Source of the DNA: Maricaulis maris MCS10
GTDB taxonomy: Bacteria; Pseudomonadota; Alphaproteobacteria; Caulobacterales; Maricaulaceae
Direction of reading: 5' to 3'
Assembly (NCBI RefSeq): GCF_000014745.1
Contig: NC_008347.1
Span: 1 to 64,000 of the forward strand
DNA: 64,000 nt
Shown: positions 30,188 through 39,288 of the stretch, one piece after another
Numbering within the stretch: position 1 is the stretch's first letter
Layout: each line of letters begins with the position of its first letter
The notes under the pieces: generated by a model
Database searches by the model: none
Told to the model about the DNA's origin: nothing
Seen by the model: only the letters and a program-made list of their open reading frames with translations
Translations under genes and position numbers: made by a program

Positions 30188-31060
30188 ATGGACAGTATGA
30201 GCGGACGTTACGCCCTTTTGCTGCACGGCGGCGCAGGCACCTTGGCCGATCGCGATTATGCACATGAAATCGAGCACATGCGCGGCCTGGCAGAGGCGGC
30301 CAAGGCGCGCCTGGCGATCGGCGCCAATGCGCTCGATATCGTCCAGGATATTGTCCGCGAACTGGAATCCTCCGGCCTGTATGTGGCTGGCAAGGGGGCC
30401 TCGCCCAACAAGGCTGGCCGCTATGAACTGGACGCCGCCATCATGGATGGCGCGACCCAGCGGGCCGGATCGGTCGCCGCCCTGACCGGCTTCACCAGCC
30501 CGGTCTCTGCGGCGCGCGCCATCATGGACACGACGCCGCATGTCATGCTGGCAGGTCGCGGTGCCGAGCGCTTTTGTGGCGAAGCCGAGCTTGAACGCGT
30601 CGAGAGTGTCAATGACTACTACACGCCCGCCGCCGCGCCCGACGACCGGGACATCGCCACCGGTACGGTCGGCTGTGTCGCGCTGGATCTGGAAGGCCGG
30701 CTTGCCGCCGCAACCTCGACCGGCGGCACGCTGAACAAGATGGAAGGTCGCGTCGGCGACAGCCCGATCATCGGCTCGGGTTGCTGGGCCGACGGCCATG
30801 TCGCGATTTCGTGCACCGGCCAGGGCGAATACTTCTTGCGCACCGCCACCGCCAAGGATGTTTCGGCACGGATGGCCTATGGCGGACAATCGCTGGACGA
30901 AGCTGTCGCCGGGGCCCTGGCCGATGTCGGTGCCCTTGGCGGTGAAGGCGGCATCATCGCCGTCGACCGCCATGGCAATCTGGCGGCACCGTTCAACTCG
31001 CCGGGCATGAAACAGGCAATGGTTCACCCCGATGGTCGCATCACTGCGGGCGTGCGCTGA
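30188..31060 (+). CDS. Isoaspartyl peptidase/L-asparaginase (plant-type Ntn hydrolase)
   Basis: A 290-residue Ntn hydrolase. The autoprocessing site and nucleophile are visible as IATGT160VGCVALD; cleavage before T160 would give alpha and beta subunits. LLHGGAGT near the N-terminus and CTGQGEYFLR are also conserved. It hydrolyses isoaspartyl dipeptides from damaged proteins and asparagine. Two ATGs are possible, 30188 and 30197; the second has better spacing from GGGA. Its stop overlaps the next start (TGATG), coupling it to the SpoU methylase. Confidence 0.93.
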   Translation: MDSMSGRYALLLHGGAGTLADRDYAHEIEHMRGLAEAAKARLAIGANALDIVQDIVRELESSGLYVAGKGASPNKAGRYELDAAIMDGATQRAGSVAALTGFTSPVSAARAIMDTTPHVMLAGRGAERFCGEAELERVESVNDYYTPAAAPDDRDIATGTVGCVALDLEGRLAAATSTGGTLNKMEGRVGDSPIIGSGCWADGHVAISCTGQGEYFLRTATAKDVSARMAYGGQSLDEAVAGALADVGALGGEGGIIAVDRHGNLAAPFNSPGMKQAMVHPDGRITAGVR

Positions 31061-31596
31061 TGCTGGCGATGAAGCGCGGTTATTTCGGCGTCGGCGCGGA
31101 AGGGATTTCCAAGCCGATGAATATGGGCGCCATCCTGCGGACCGCCCACGCCTTTGGAGCCAGCTTCGCCTTCACGCTCAATGCCAGCCACCAGGTGCGC
31201 GATGTCTATCGCGCCGACACGGCCAAGTCGGCTGATCATGTGCCCTATTACGAATGGCCGGACCTGAGCGCGATGGCCCTGCCGTCCAACTGTCAGCTGG
31301 TCGGCATCGAGCTGGCCGAAGACGCCGTGGACCTGCCCAGCTTCCGTCACCCGCTGTGCGCCGCCTATGTATTCGGACGCGAGCGTGGATCGCTGTCGCA
31401 GGAAGTCCAGGATCGCTGCAGCCATATCGTGAAAATTCCGACCAAATTCTGCGTCAACGTCTCGGTTGCCTGTGCGATCACACTGTACGACCGCCAGATC
31501 AATTTCGGTGGTTTTCCCGAGCGGCCGCTCATGCCCGGAGGGCCGGACCTGGAAAGCCTCGCCGAGACGACCCGCAAGGCTGGTATCCACCGCTGA
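31060..31596 (+). CDS. SpoU/TrmH family RNA 2'-O-methyltransferase
   Basis: A 178-residue SPOUT methyltransferase. The three SpoU motifs are present in order: motif 1 NMGAILRTAHAFGA (about 21-34), motif 2 YVFGRERGSLSQEV (about 104-117), and motif 3 CVNVSVACAITLYDRQ, which forms the knotted SAM site. The target (tRNA or rRNA ribose) cannot be assigned. ATG overlaps the stop of the isoaspartyl peptidase gene by one base. Confidence 0.92.
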   Translation: MLAMKRGYFGVGAEGISKPMNMGAILRTAHAFGASFAFTLNASHQVRDVYRADTAKSADHVPYYEWPDLSAMALPSNCQLVGIELAEDAVDLPSFRHPLCAAYVFGRERGSLSQEVQDRCSHIVKIPTKFCVNVSVACAITLYDRQINFGGFPERPLMPGGPDLESLAETTRKAGIHR

Positions 31597-31618
31597 ATTT
31601 CTCGCGCGATACTGTCTG

Positions 31619-31633
31619 TTAGGTCGCGGTTAA
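31619..31633. promoter_or_regulatory. CtrA-like box
   Basis: TTAG, seven bases, then TTAA (31619-31622 and 31630-31633) matches the alphaproteobacterial CtrA site TTAA-N7-TTAA at seven of eight positions, with the C that often follows. It lies 53-67 bp upstream of the IalB-like gene start, where CtrA normally sits over the -35 region. Confidence 0.4.
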
Positions 31634-31685
31634 CTCCGCCATCATACCGCCATAGGTGCGCCCTATTGGGTTCAACTGTTCGGAC

Positions 31686-32222
31686 ATGAGGATGACCGCC
31701 GTGCGTTTCCGTCTTGCTTGCCTCGCCCTATTGACGTCGACCGGACTGTGCCTCGCAGCCACGCCCGCTGCCCTGGCCCAGGACGACCCGCAATTTCGCG
31801 GCGAGTACAGCGACTGGCGGGTGTTCACACGCAACACCGATGCGGGCATGTCCTGCTATGCGCTGAGCCGACCGACCGACAGCACGCCGCGAGCCCACGA
31901 ACATGGCAGCGTCTATTTCCTGGTTGCTTCCTGGCAGTCCGGAGCGGTCGAGGAACAGCCCAGCCTGCTGGTCGGCTATGACCTGCGCCCCACCAGTCCC
32001 CCGCAGGTGCGGGTCGGTTCCGACCGTTTCGACATGTTCGCCGACGGCCAGGAAGGCTTCCTCGACGATCTCGACGAAGAGGACGACCTGATTCGGGCCA
32101 TGCGCCGCGGCTCGGTCATGCGGGTGACCGCCACCACGCTCGACGGCGTCGCCACCGCTTACGAGTTCTCGCTCTCGGGCGTGACGGCGGCGCTGGAGCG
32201 CGCCGAGACGCTGTGTAACTAG
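31686..32222 (+). CDS. IalB-like (invasion-associated locus B family) exported protein
   Basis: A 178-residue exported protein: signal peptide RFRLACLALLTSTGLCLAATPAALA, then the IalB-type fold with an early YSDWRVF, a C in SCYALSR, and the C-terminal EFSLSGVTAALERAETLC. IalB homologues are periplasmic or outer-membrane proteins of unknown role outside Bartonella. Start choice is uncertain: ATG at 31686 or 31692, or GTG at 31701, which has GAGGATG at good distance. An acidic stretch DDLDEEDD precedes the last domain. A CtrA-like box upstream suggests cell-cycle control. Confidence 0.8.
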   Translation: MRMTAVRFRLACLALLTSTGLCLAATPAALAQDDPQFRGEYSDWRVFTRNTDAGMSCYALSRPTDSTPRAHEHGSVYFLVASWQSGAVEEQPSLLVGYDLRPTSPPQVRVGSDRFDMFADGQEGFLDDLDEEDDLIRAMRRGSVMRVTATTLDGVATAYEFSLSGVTAALERAETLCN

Positions 32223-32306
32223 GCGTCTCCGGCCGCACGACTCGGATTTGCCACGCTTTCGTGATAGAGCGCGCGGCTCCGTTTGAAATGAGATAGTCTG
32301 CCGGTC

Positions 32307-33497
32307 ATGAACCACGCCCTGAATATCGACGCCCGCAATGGCAATGCGCCGCGCATTGACGAAACCACGCCGCGCGCCCTGCCGTCCCTCGCAGGCATGA
32401 CGCGCGAGGAACTGCGCCTGGTGGCGATCGATTGCGGGGTCGAGGAGAAGAAGGCGAAGATGCGCGCCGAGCAGCTGTGGCGCTGGATCTATCATTATGG
32501 CGTCACGTCCTTCGATGAGATGACCAATATCTCGAAAGACCTTCGCGCCGTCATTGCCGACAAGTACGCCCTGCACCGGCCCAAGCTGATCGACCGCCAG
32601 GTTTCTGTCGATGGTACCCGCAAATACCTGATCGAGCTGGCCCCCGGCGTCGAGTGCGAGACCGTCTTCATCCCTGACGTCGCCCGCTCCGGCGCGTTGT
32701 GCGTGTCCAGCCAGGTCGGCTGCACGCTGAACTGCACCTTCTGCCACACCGGCACCCAGGCGCTGGTGCGCAATCTGACCGCGGCCGAGATCGTCGCCCA
32801 GGTGATGATCGCCCGCGATGACCTGGACGAATGGCCGACCTCGAACGAGAACCGGAAGATCACCAATATCGTCTTCATGGGCATGGGGGAGCCGCTCTAC
32901 AATCTCGACCATGTCGCGACCTCGATCGACATCATTTCCGACGGCGAGGGCATTGCCATCTCCCGTCGCCGGACGACGGTCTCGACCTCCGGTGTGGTGC
33001 CGAAGATCGAGGAGTTGGGCGCGCGGACCGGCACCATGCTGGCGATTTCGCTGCACGCCACCAATGACACGCTGCGCGACGAGCTGGTGCCGCTGAACAA
33101 GAAATACCCGCTGGTCGAGCTCATGAACGCGATCCGCGCCTATCCGGGCCTGGGCAATTCCAAGCGCGTGACCTTCGAATACGTGATGCTGAAAGGCGTC
33201 AATGACAGTCTCGCCGAAGCCAAGGCGCTGGTGAAACTGCTCAAGGGCATCCCGGCCAAGATCAATCTCATCCCGTTCAACCCGTGGCCCAAAAGCCCCT
33301 ATGAATGCTCGGACTGGGACCAGATCGAAGCTTTTGCGGACGTGGTCAACAAGGCCGGCTATGCCTCGCCGATCCGCACCCCGCGTGGCCGCGACATCTT
33401 CGCCGCCTGCGGCCAGCTGCGCTCGGAGAGCCAGAAGGTGAAAGCCAGCGTCCTGCGCAAACAGCGACTGGCGGATGGTGCCAGCCCGCAAGCGTGA
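32307..33497 (+). CDS. rlmN: Dual-specificity 23S rRNA/tRNA adenine-C2 methyltransferase RlmN
   Basis: RlmN is a radical-SAM enzyme that methylates A2503 of 23S rRNA and A37 of some tRNAs. The 396-residue product has the 4Fe-4S motif C139-x3-C143-x2-C146 (CTLNCTFC), the GMGEPLYN motif, and the two cysteines of the methyl-transfer mechanism (C117 in GVECET and the C-terminal one in IFAACGQL). The N-terminus is about 20 residues longer than the E. coli enzyme. Its stop overlaps the GTG start of the next gene. Confidence 0.97.
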
Positions 33498-34354
33498 CAC
33501 GCGCCGTCCTCTACCGCTGGAAGCTGAAGCCCGGGCGTTCGGCCGAGTTCGAGGCCGCCTGGGCCGAGGGAACCCGGCGTATCCATGACACTTGCGGATC
33601 CCATGGTGCAGCCCTGCACAAGGGTGAGGACGGGCTGTACTGGTCCTATGCGGCCTGGCCCGGCGAGGACACTCGAACCGCCTGTTTCGCCGATCACGAC
33701 TGGTTTTCGCAGGACTGTTTCATCACCATGCAGGCCTGTATTGAAACACGCTTCGACGAGATCGGGCTGGACCTGGTCCATGACGCGCTGAGCGATCGAG
33801 CCACGCCCTGCCCGACCCCGGTCCTGTCGACGGCGCGCCTGCTCTTGCGACCGCTTGTTCGTGACGATGCCGCGGCCGTGTTTCCGGCGCTCGGTGACCC
33901 CGAAACCATGAAATACTGGTCACGACCTCCCTTCACGACCATCGAAGCCGTGCGCGGACACCTGACGGCCACGACACGGTCTGCCACCGTCCGCACCTGG
34001 GCCATTTGTCGACCGTCCGATCCGGGCGATGCGCTGGGATGGGTCGTGCTGATGGACCGGAAGGAGGGGGTCGCGGAAACCGGATATATCATCCGCCCGG
34101 ATGCACAACGGAATGGCTATGTCAGCGAGGCGGTCACTGGCGTGATCGGCTACGGCTTTGGCGAACTCGGCCTGCGTCGCATCTACGCCGACACCGACCC
34201 GGACAATGCCGGCTCGATCGCCGTGCTCACCAAGCTGGGCTTCTCACTGGAAGGCCGTTTGCGCGGGCAGTGGAAGACGCATCTGGGCGTCCGCGACAGC
34301 CTGATTTTCGGCTTGCTGGCCCAGGAGTGGCGATCCGGCGATCATAATGAATGA
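33494..34354 (+). CDS. Fusion: ABM-like monooxygenase domain + GNAT acetyltransferase
   Basis: A 286-residue two-domain protein. Residues 1 to about 100 ([20 protein letters not shown] ... [10 protein letters not shown]) look like a dimeric alpha-beta barrel of the antibiotic-biosynthesis-monooxygenase type. From about 110 ([21 protein letters not shown]) to the end it is a RimJ/RimL-type GNAT with [18 protein letters not shown] as the acetyl-CoA site and [18 protein letters not shown]. The GTG start overlaps the rlmN stop (GTGA), so it is coupled to rlmN. The combination is unusual; substrate unknown. A sequencing frameshift is not needed to join the domains. Confidence 0.82.
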
Positions 34355-34432
34355 GGCGGCGACCGAGAACAGTAAATTCTGATTAACCGTCATTCGTCTA
34401 GAATTGGCTACTACTCAGAAGCCTCTGCAAAG

Positions 34433-34783
34433 ATGATGTTCAAAAACACGCCAACTATACTTTTGATTGCAATTATCGGCGCGACACCACTTCTGGCGGC
34501 GACTGAACCTGCAGAGGATGGTCGCTACGCAGCGATTTTCCCGCCGGGTTGGCAGGTGCGGGACGTGGTCCTCGCGGCCGCAGACGCCGGACATTCAACC
34601 CTCACCATCGGGCGGACCGCCAATATCGGTGTTTTCGATCTGCCTCACCGGGACGACCGCAACGCACTGCGCGATGCCGGAGCCTGGCTCGTCCTTCCTG
34701 CCAGCGTTTTTCGCGGCTGCCTGATCGACCAGACTCCCATCACGCCATCGCCCCGGTTCACAAGAGAGAGCCCAGCAACATGA
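34433..34783 (+). CDS. Small exported protein of unknown function
   Basis: A 116-residue protein with a signal peptide ([21 protein letters not shown], cleavage near LAA-TEP). The mature part has an alpha/beta look ([30 protein letters not shown]) and one cysteine (FRGCLI). I do not recognise the family. Its stop overlaps the ATG of the chemoreceptor gene (ATGA), so the two are coupled; a periplasmic accessory of the transducer is one possible reading. Confidence 0.65.
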   Translation: MMFKNTPTILLIAIIGATPLLAATEPAEDGRYAAIFPPGWQVRDVVLAAADAGHSTLTIGRTANIGVFDLPHRDDRNALRDAGAWLVLPASVFRGCLIDQTPITPSPRFTRESPAT

Positions 34784-36237
34784 CCAGCCTCAATCAAATC
34801 CGCCAGCGCGCGCAGACTGTTACCCTGCTGATCATGGGCGGCCTCTGCCTCACTCTGATCATCACGGCGGGCATTTTCGCCACCGAACGCATGCTGCCGG
34901 CCGGCCTTGTCGGTGTGGCACTGTTGGCCATCGCGGGTGCAAGCTGGCGGTTTGACCCGAACAGTGCCGCCTCGCGTGCCACGGTCGGCACGGCGCTGAT
35001 CGGCTATCCGGCCCTGTTTGTGTATCTGCTCAGCGGGTCACCCTGGCAGATCGACATGCACATGATGTTCTTCGCGGCCTTGTCGATTTCGGCTGTCATG
35101 CTTGACTGGCGCGTGATTGTTGCCGCCTCTGCCGCGACCGCCGTCCACCACCTTTCGCTCAACTTCTTCCTGCCCTGGGCCGTGTTTCCGGATGGGGCGG
35201 ACTTCTTCCGGGTGGTTTTCCACGCCGTGATCGTTGTCGGTCAATCGGGCGCACTAGTCTGGATGACCTACAATTCCGCAAAGGCGCTGGACGGCGCTGA
35301 CCGCAAGGCTGCCGAGGCTGCAGAGGCCACGTCCGCAGCCGCCAAAAGCGCAGACGCCCAGCTCGAAACCAAGGATTCGGCCGATCGCCAGCGCCTCGCA
35401 ATCGCCAAGCTGGCACGTGAATTTGAAGAAGCCCTGCGGGTCGTGTCCGGCGGTATTTCCGGCGCGGCAGGCCAGGTCAGCGGCCTGGCATCCGACCTCA
35501 ACGGTGATGCCGAGGCGACCCGTCAGGGCGCGTCGGAAGCGTCGTCCAGGGCCTCGACGACCAATAGCAATGTTCAATCGGTGGCCGCTGCCGCGCAGGA
35601 ATTGTCGGCCTCTATCGGAGAAGTCGCCCGGATCCTGCAGAATAGCGGGGATGTGTCGGAACGCGCCGCCGCCGAGGCGGAAGGGGCCGGACGCTCGATC
35701 GACGCGCTGGAAACTGCCGCCAAGGAGATCGAGGATATCATGCGTCTGGTCGCAGGCGTCGCCGAACAGACCAATCTGCTGGCGCTCAATGCGACCATCG
35801 AAGCCGCGCGGGCCGGAGAGGCCGGCAAGGGCTTCGCGGTTGTTGCATCTGAGGTGAAAGCCCTGGCGGAACAGACCACGCGTGCATCCAGCGATATCGG
35901 TCAGAAGATCGAATCCATGCGGGGCGCGTCGGGCGGCGCGGCGGATTCGCTGGGCCGTATTGCGGAAATCATCAGCGAGTTGCGCCAGTCCACGGAAAGC
36001 GTCCAGGGCGCCTTTGCCGAACAGAACCAGGCCACCCAGGAAATTGCATCGCTGGCCGAGCGCGCGGCTGTTGAAACCACCGAGGTCAACAACTCGATGA
36101 ACTCGGTCAACGAAGCCGCAGAGCGGACCAACGCAGCAGCCGAGGCCTTCACCCGGGCATCCGGCGAGTTGGGGGAAGCGGCGAGCCGACTCGATGAGGA
36201 GCTCAACCGCTTCCGCTCCGATCTGGATGCGGCCTGA
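34780..36237 (+). CDS. Methyl-accepting chemotaxis protein with multi-pass membrane sensor
   Basis: A 485-residue transducer. The ATG at 34780 follows GAGAGAG. About six membrane helices fill residues 15-180 (including [18 protein letters not shown] and [16 protein letters not shown]), with no large periplasmic loop and no HAMP domain. A coiled-coil cytoplasmic domain follows, with the signalling hairpin [23 protein letters not shown] and [15 protein letters not shown], the CheA/CheW contact tip. The membrane part with conserved His ([12 protein letters not shown]) is probably itself the sensor. It ends immediately before the convergent methyltransferase stop. Confidence 0.93.
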   Translation: MTSLNQIRQRAQTVTLLIMGGLCLTLIITAGIFATERMLPAGLVGVALLAIAGASWRFDPNSAASRATVGTALIGYPALFVYLLSGSPWQIDMHMMFFAALSISAVMLDWRVIVAASAATAVHHLSLNFFLPWAVFPDGADFFRVVFHAVIVVGQSGALVWMTYNSAKALDGADRKAAEAAEATSAAAKSADAQLETKDSADRQRLAIAKLAREFEEALRVVSGGISGAAGQVSGLASDLNGDAEATRQGASEASSRASTTNSNVQSVAAAAQELSASIGEVARILQNSGDVSERAAAEAEGAGRSIDALETAAKEIEDIMRLVAGVAEQTNLLALNATIEAARAGEAGKGFAVVASEVKALAEQTTRASSDIGQKIESMRGASGGAADSLGRIAEIISELRQSTESVQGAFAEQNQATQEIASLAERAAVETTEVNNSMNSVNEAAERTNAAAEAFTRASGELGEAASRLDEELNRFRSDLDAA

Positions 36238-36990
36238 TTACTCCGGCTTGCGGAAACGCAAGACAAATCGATCCGTCTGACGGCGGATGGATGGGTCGAA
36301 CGGGCTGATCTCGCGGCTGTCGTCCGGGTTGGCCAGCATGTCGCTGCTGCCATCGAGGACAAAACCGGCCGCCTCGGCCTCTGCAATCACCGACGCCTCG
36401 TCGATCCGGTGCAGCGTTTCAACGACTTCGAGGCCGGAACCGGCAACCGCGTGGTGATCCACCACGATGTAGACGCCGCCTGGCCGCAGGGCCTCGAACA
36501 CGCCGTTATTCATCGCGACGCGATCCGTCCCGTCCCAAGCGGTGTCATGGTAGAACAGCACCATGAAGACCGCGTCCAGCGGACCGTCGACATTGTCGCC
36601 GAACGTCTCGATGGATGAGCTGAAATGCGTGAGATTGTCGCGCTCGCCTGCGAAGGCAGCCAGCCCGGCATCGGTTTCGGCAAAGCGCTCGGCGACCCAG
36701 GTCGGGTTCATGGTGTAGACGTGACCGTCGCTTCCGACCGCCGTCGACAGGACGCGGGAGTAGTAGCCCGACCCGGCGGCCAGGTCGGCAATACGCCAGC
36801 CCGGCTCGACACCGGCGAACAACAGGACCTCGGCCGGGTGCCGATTGGCATCCAGTTGACGGTCCGCTTCCGGACGGCTGGCGTCGCTGACGGCCCCTTC
36901 GATGCTCGCCGGCATGGGCTCGTCCTGAGCCTGAAGTGGACCGGCGGCCAGGGCAGCCAGAGCCGCGGTTGCAACTAGAAATCGACGCAT
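36238..36990 (-). CDS. Class I SAM-dependent methyltransferase fold protein with signal peptide
   Basis: A 250-residue protein. A clear signal peptide (MRRFLVATAALAALAAGPLQA, cleavage before QDE) precedes a Rossmann methyltransferase-like domain with motif I IADLAAGSGYYSRVL and a motif-IV-like LDAVFMVLFYHDT, as in the COG4798 group. Export is odd because SAM is cytosolic; members of this group may have another role or ligand. Its stop abuts the chemoreceptor stop with no gap. Confidence 0.82.
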   Translation of the reverse strand: MRRFLVATAALAALAAGPLQAQDEPMPASIEGAVSDASRPEADRQLDANRHPAEVLLFAGVEPGWRIADLAAGSGYYSRVLSTAVGSDGHVYTMNPTWVAERFAETDAGLAAFAGERDNLTHFSSSIETFGDNVDGPLDAVFMVLFYHDTAWDGTDRVAMNNGVFEALRPGGVYIVVDHHAVAGSGLEVVETLHRIDEASVIAEAEAAGFVLDGSSDMLANPDDSREISPFDPSIRRQTDRFVLRFRKPE

Positions 36991-37157
36991 GAATTCCCCT
37001 CACACAACAAAATGTCTGCTCACACCCTTACAACATCCATTCCGCTTTCGCTCCTGACAGCTCGCTCACGAAGACGTGACAGATCCGGAAATCGGGATTC
37101 TTTTACGCTTGATAAGGACTTGCCCGATAAACCGGTATCAGACGGCAACAAGCCGCG

Positions 37158-37250
37158 ATGGAGGGGTCCTTGCACTACATTCTGGCATTTACCGCGATTG
37201 CGTCCGCTGTGGCGGCCTGGCTCTATCATCGCGAAAGCCGCCGCCTTTAG
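37158..37250 (+). CDS. Possible 30-residue single-pass membrane peptide
   Basis: ATG at 37158 (or TTG at 37170 after GGAGGGG with a five-base spacer) opens a short frame: a hydrophobic stretch (HYILAFTAIASAVAAWLY) followed by a basic tail HRESRRL. It sits in the 345-bp gap between the methyltransferase (36990) and creatininase (37336) genes, 85 bp before the latter. The strong ribosome site and topology are suggestive. Apart from this frame I see only promoter-like sequence in the gap. Confidence 0.35.
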   Translation: MEGSLHYILAFTAIASAVAAWLYHRESRRL

Positions 37251-37335
37251 CCGGTTTTCCGCGACACGCAGACCTTGCACAATTTGATCGTCAGCGCTTA
37301 CCTCCCCGGGTCACACCATCCCGGAGAAGGTCCAC

Positions 37336-38097
37336 ATGCTGCTGCATCACGCGTCCTGGCCAGAGGTCGAGACCTATCTGACCCGCTGCAAGGGGATCAT
37401 CATCCCCATCGGCTCCACCGAGCAACATGGTCCCAACGGGCTGGTCGGCACCGACGCCATCTGCCCGGAAGTCATTGCCGCCGAGGCCGGCGCGGAAGCC
37501 GGGCTGCTGGTCGGACCGACCTTCAATGTTGGCATCGCCCAGCATCATCTCGGATTCGCCGGCTCGATGACGCTGCGCCCCTCGACCATGATCGCGGTCA
37601 TCAATGACTGGATCGAAAGCCTGACCCGACACGGTTTCGACCGCATCTATTTCCTCAACGGGCACGGCGGCAACATCACCACGATCAACGCTGCCTTCGC
37701 CGAGTATTACGCCAATTTCTCGCTCGACGGCGTCGCCTGTCCGGTCCAGCTGATGCAACGCAACTGGTGGGAATTGCCCGGCGTCATGGACACCTGCCGC
37801 AAGCTGTTTCCGGTCGGCGAGGGCATGCATGCGACCGCATCCGAGGTCTCGGTGACCTATTACGCCCATCCGCACGCCATCAAACAGGTCGAGATGAGCC
37901 CGAAGATCGCTCCGGTCGGCGGGTTCAGCGACGCCGCCGACTATCGCGAGCGCTTCCCGGATGGGCGTATCGGCTCCGACCCGTCCCAGGCGACACCCGA
38001 GAAAGGTGCTGAAATCGTCAGCTTCGCCAAACAGGCGCTGATCGCCGAGTGCGTCAATTTCTTTGATGTGAAGCCGGCTATGCAACCGGCGGAGTAA
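37336..38097 (+). CDS. Creatininase family metal-dependent amidohydrolase
   Basis: A 253-residue creatininase-superfamily enzyme. Metal and active-site motifs are visible: STEQHGP (27-33), D in VGTDAICPEV, NGHGGN (about 109-114), and GMHATASEVS with the conserved glutamate. The family includes creatininase, MftE peptidase and riboflavin/F420-pathway amidases, so the substrate remains open. No mycofactocin genes are nearby. It precedes the next gene by only 3 bp, suggesting co-transcription. Confidence 0.9.
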   Translation: MLLHHASWPEVETYLTRCKGIIIPIGSTEQHGPNGLVGTDAICPEVIAAEAGAEAGLLVGPTFNVGIAQHHLGFAGSMTLRPSTMIAVINDWIESLTRHGFDRIYFLNGHGGNITTINAAFAEYYANFSLDGVACPVQLMQRNWWELPGVMDTCRKLFPVGEGMHATASEVSVTYYAHPHAIKQVEMSPKIAPVGGFSDAADYRERFPDGRIGSDPSQATPEKGAEIVSFAKQALIAECVNFFDVKPAMQPAE

Positions 38098-38100
38098 GGC

Positions 38101-38661
38101 GTGGCGACCGACTGGACACCCCCGATTTCCGACGCCGCGGTCGAAAAGGCGACCGGCAAGACCTGGCCGCAATGGCGGACCGATCTCGACAGCTGGGCCG
38201 ATGGCCTCGATCACCCCTCGATCGCCCGAACCCTGCGCGAGGAGCGCGGCCTGTCCGGTTGGTGGTCGCAAATGGTCTCTGGAACCTGGGAGATGATGAC
38301 CGGGCGCCGCGACCCGCATCAGCGCGCCAGTGCCGACGGCAAGTACCAGGCCTCGGGCTCCAAGACGATCACCGCGCCGCCAGCCGCCATCGAGGCCGCT
38401 TTCGAGCTGCCCGACTTCGCCGAGTGGGGGCCCGGGGGCGTGTTCACCCGAACGTCCGGCACGCCCGGCAAGTCAGTCAATGGCCACTGGTCGCAAGGCG
38501 GGCGCCTGTCAGTCTGGCTGACGGTCAGGGACGGCGACACTGGCAACAAGACGCAAATCAGCCTGAGCCACGAAAATCTCGAGACGGCGGAAGACTGCGA
38601 GCACTGGAAGTCGGAATGGCGCGCTGCTCTGGCGCGATTGAAGGAGCGGCTGGAGGGGTAG
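38101..38661 (+). CDS. SRPBCC-like protein of unknown function
   Basis: A 186-residue cytoplasmic protein starting with GTG (MATDWTPPISDAAVEKATGKTWPQW). The N-terminal third, with GKTWPQWRTDLDSWADGLDHPSIARTL, resembles the DUF4287 type helical domain. The C-terminal part (YQASGSKTITAPPAAIEAAF ... KTQISLSHENLETAEDCEHWKSEW) looks like an AHSA1/SRPBCC hydrophobic-ligand fold. The assignment is by pattern only. It follows the creatininase gene by 3 bp. Confidence 0.75.
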   Translation: MATDWTPPISDAAVEKATGKTWPQWRTDLDSWADGLDHPSIARTLREERGLSGWWSQMVSGTWEMMTGRRDPHQRASADGKYQASGSKTITAPPAAIEAAFELPDFAEWGPGGVFTRTSGTPGKSVNGHWSQGGRLSVWLTVRDGDTGNKTQISLSHENLETAEDCEHWKSEWRAALARLKERLEG

Positions 38662-38808
38662 GCGGGTTTGGTTCCCGCCAGACATATGCCACTTCCGGCA
38701 GACCCGGCCCTGCCCAATGGATTGAGCGCGACACAAAACATTCATTTCACCGCGCCGACTACGCTCGCTATACGCCTGCTGTCTTGCGTAGCTTCGGGAG
38801 TGTCCGAA

Positions 38809-39288
38809 ATGAAAGCCTTGCCCGTCCTTTCTACCGTCCTTCCTGCCATCGCCGCACTGGCCGCCTGTTCGGCGCCGGAGGCGTCAACGATCAATACCGG
38901 CTTCAGCGAAGACAATCTCGCCAGCTCGGAGGCCTGCTTCGCAGAAACGCCGTCCACCCTGCTCGAGCCGGGCCAGACGCTTCTGGAAACCGGGCCGGCC
39001 GGAATCACGCGCGTATCCTGGTCGCTGGGCGACCAGGCCGGTGATGTCACACTGTCGATTTCCGGCATGGAACTGCCGGTCAAGACCCGTCTCGACGCGG
39101 CCAACGCGGCCTTCTACAGCGCCGCCGGCCAGCAGCATGATCACAGCACCGACGCGGTGATCTATCACCGCACCACGGACGGCACCTTCTGCACCGTGAT
39201 CCGCGACGAACCGACCGGCCAGGCGCTCGTCGACGCCATCACCGCTCTGTCCTCTGACCCGGTCGAACCACAGACGTCCGAGGACTAG
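38809..39288 (+). CDS. Putative lipoprotein of unknown function
   Basis: With the ATG at 38809 (GGGAG upstream) the product is 159 residues with a lipoprotein signal MKALPVLSTVLPAIAALAAC (C20). The mature part has two more cysteines (EACFAE, GTFCTVI) and a beta-rich middle (GITRVSWSLGDQAGDVTLSI). Family not recognised. The longer frame to 38668 overlaps intergenic sequence and lacks a signal. Its stop touches the convergent Rieske gene stop. Confidence 0.75.
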   Translation: MKALPVLSTVLPAIAALAACSAPEASTINTGFSEDNLASSEACFAETPSTLLEPGQTLLETGPAGITRVSWSLGDQAGDVTLSISGMELPVKTRLDAANAAFYSAAGQQHDHSTDAVIYHRTTDGTFCTVIRDEPTGQALVDAITALSSDPVEPQTSED

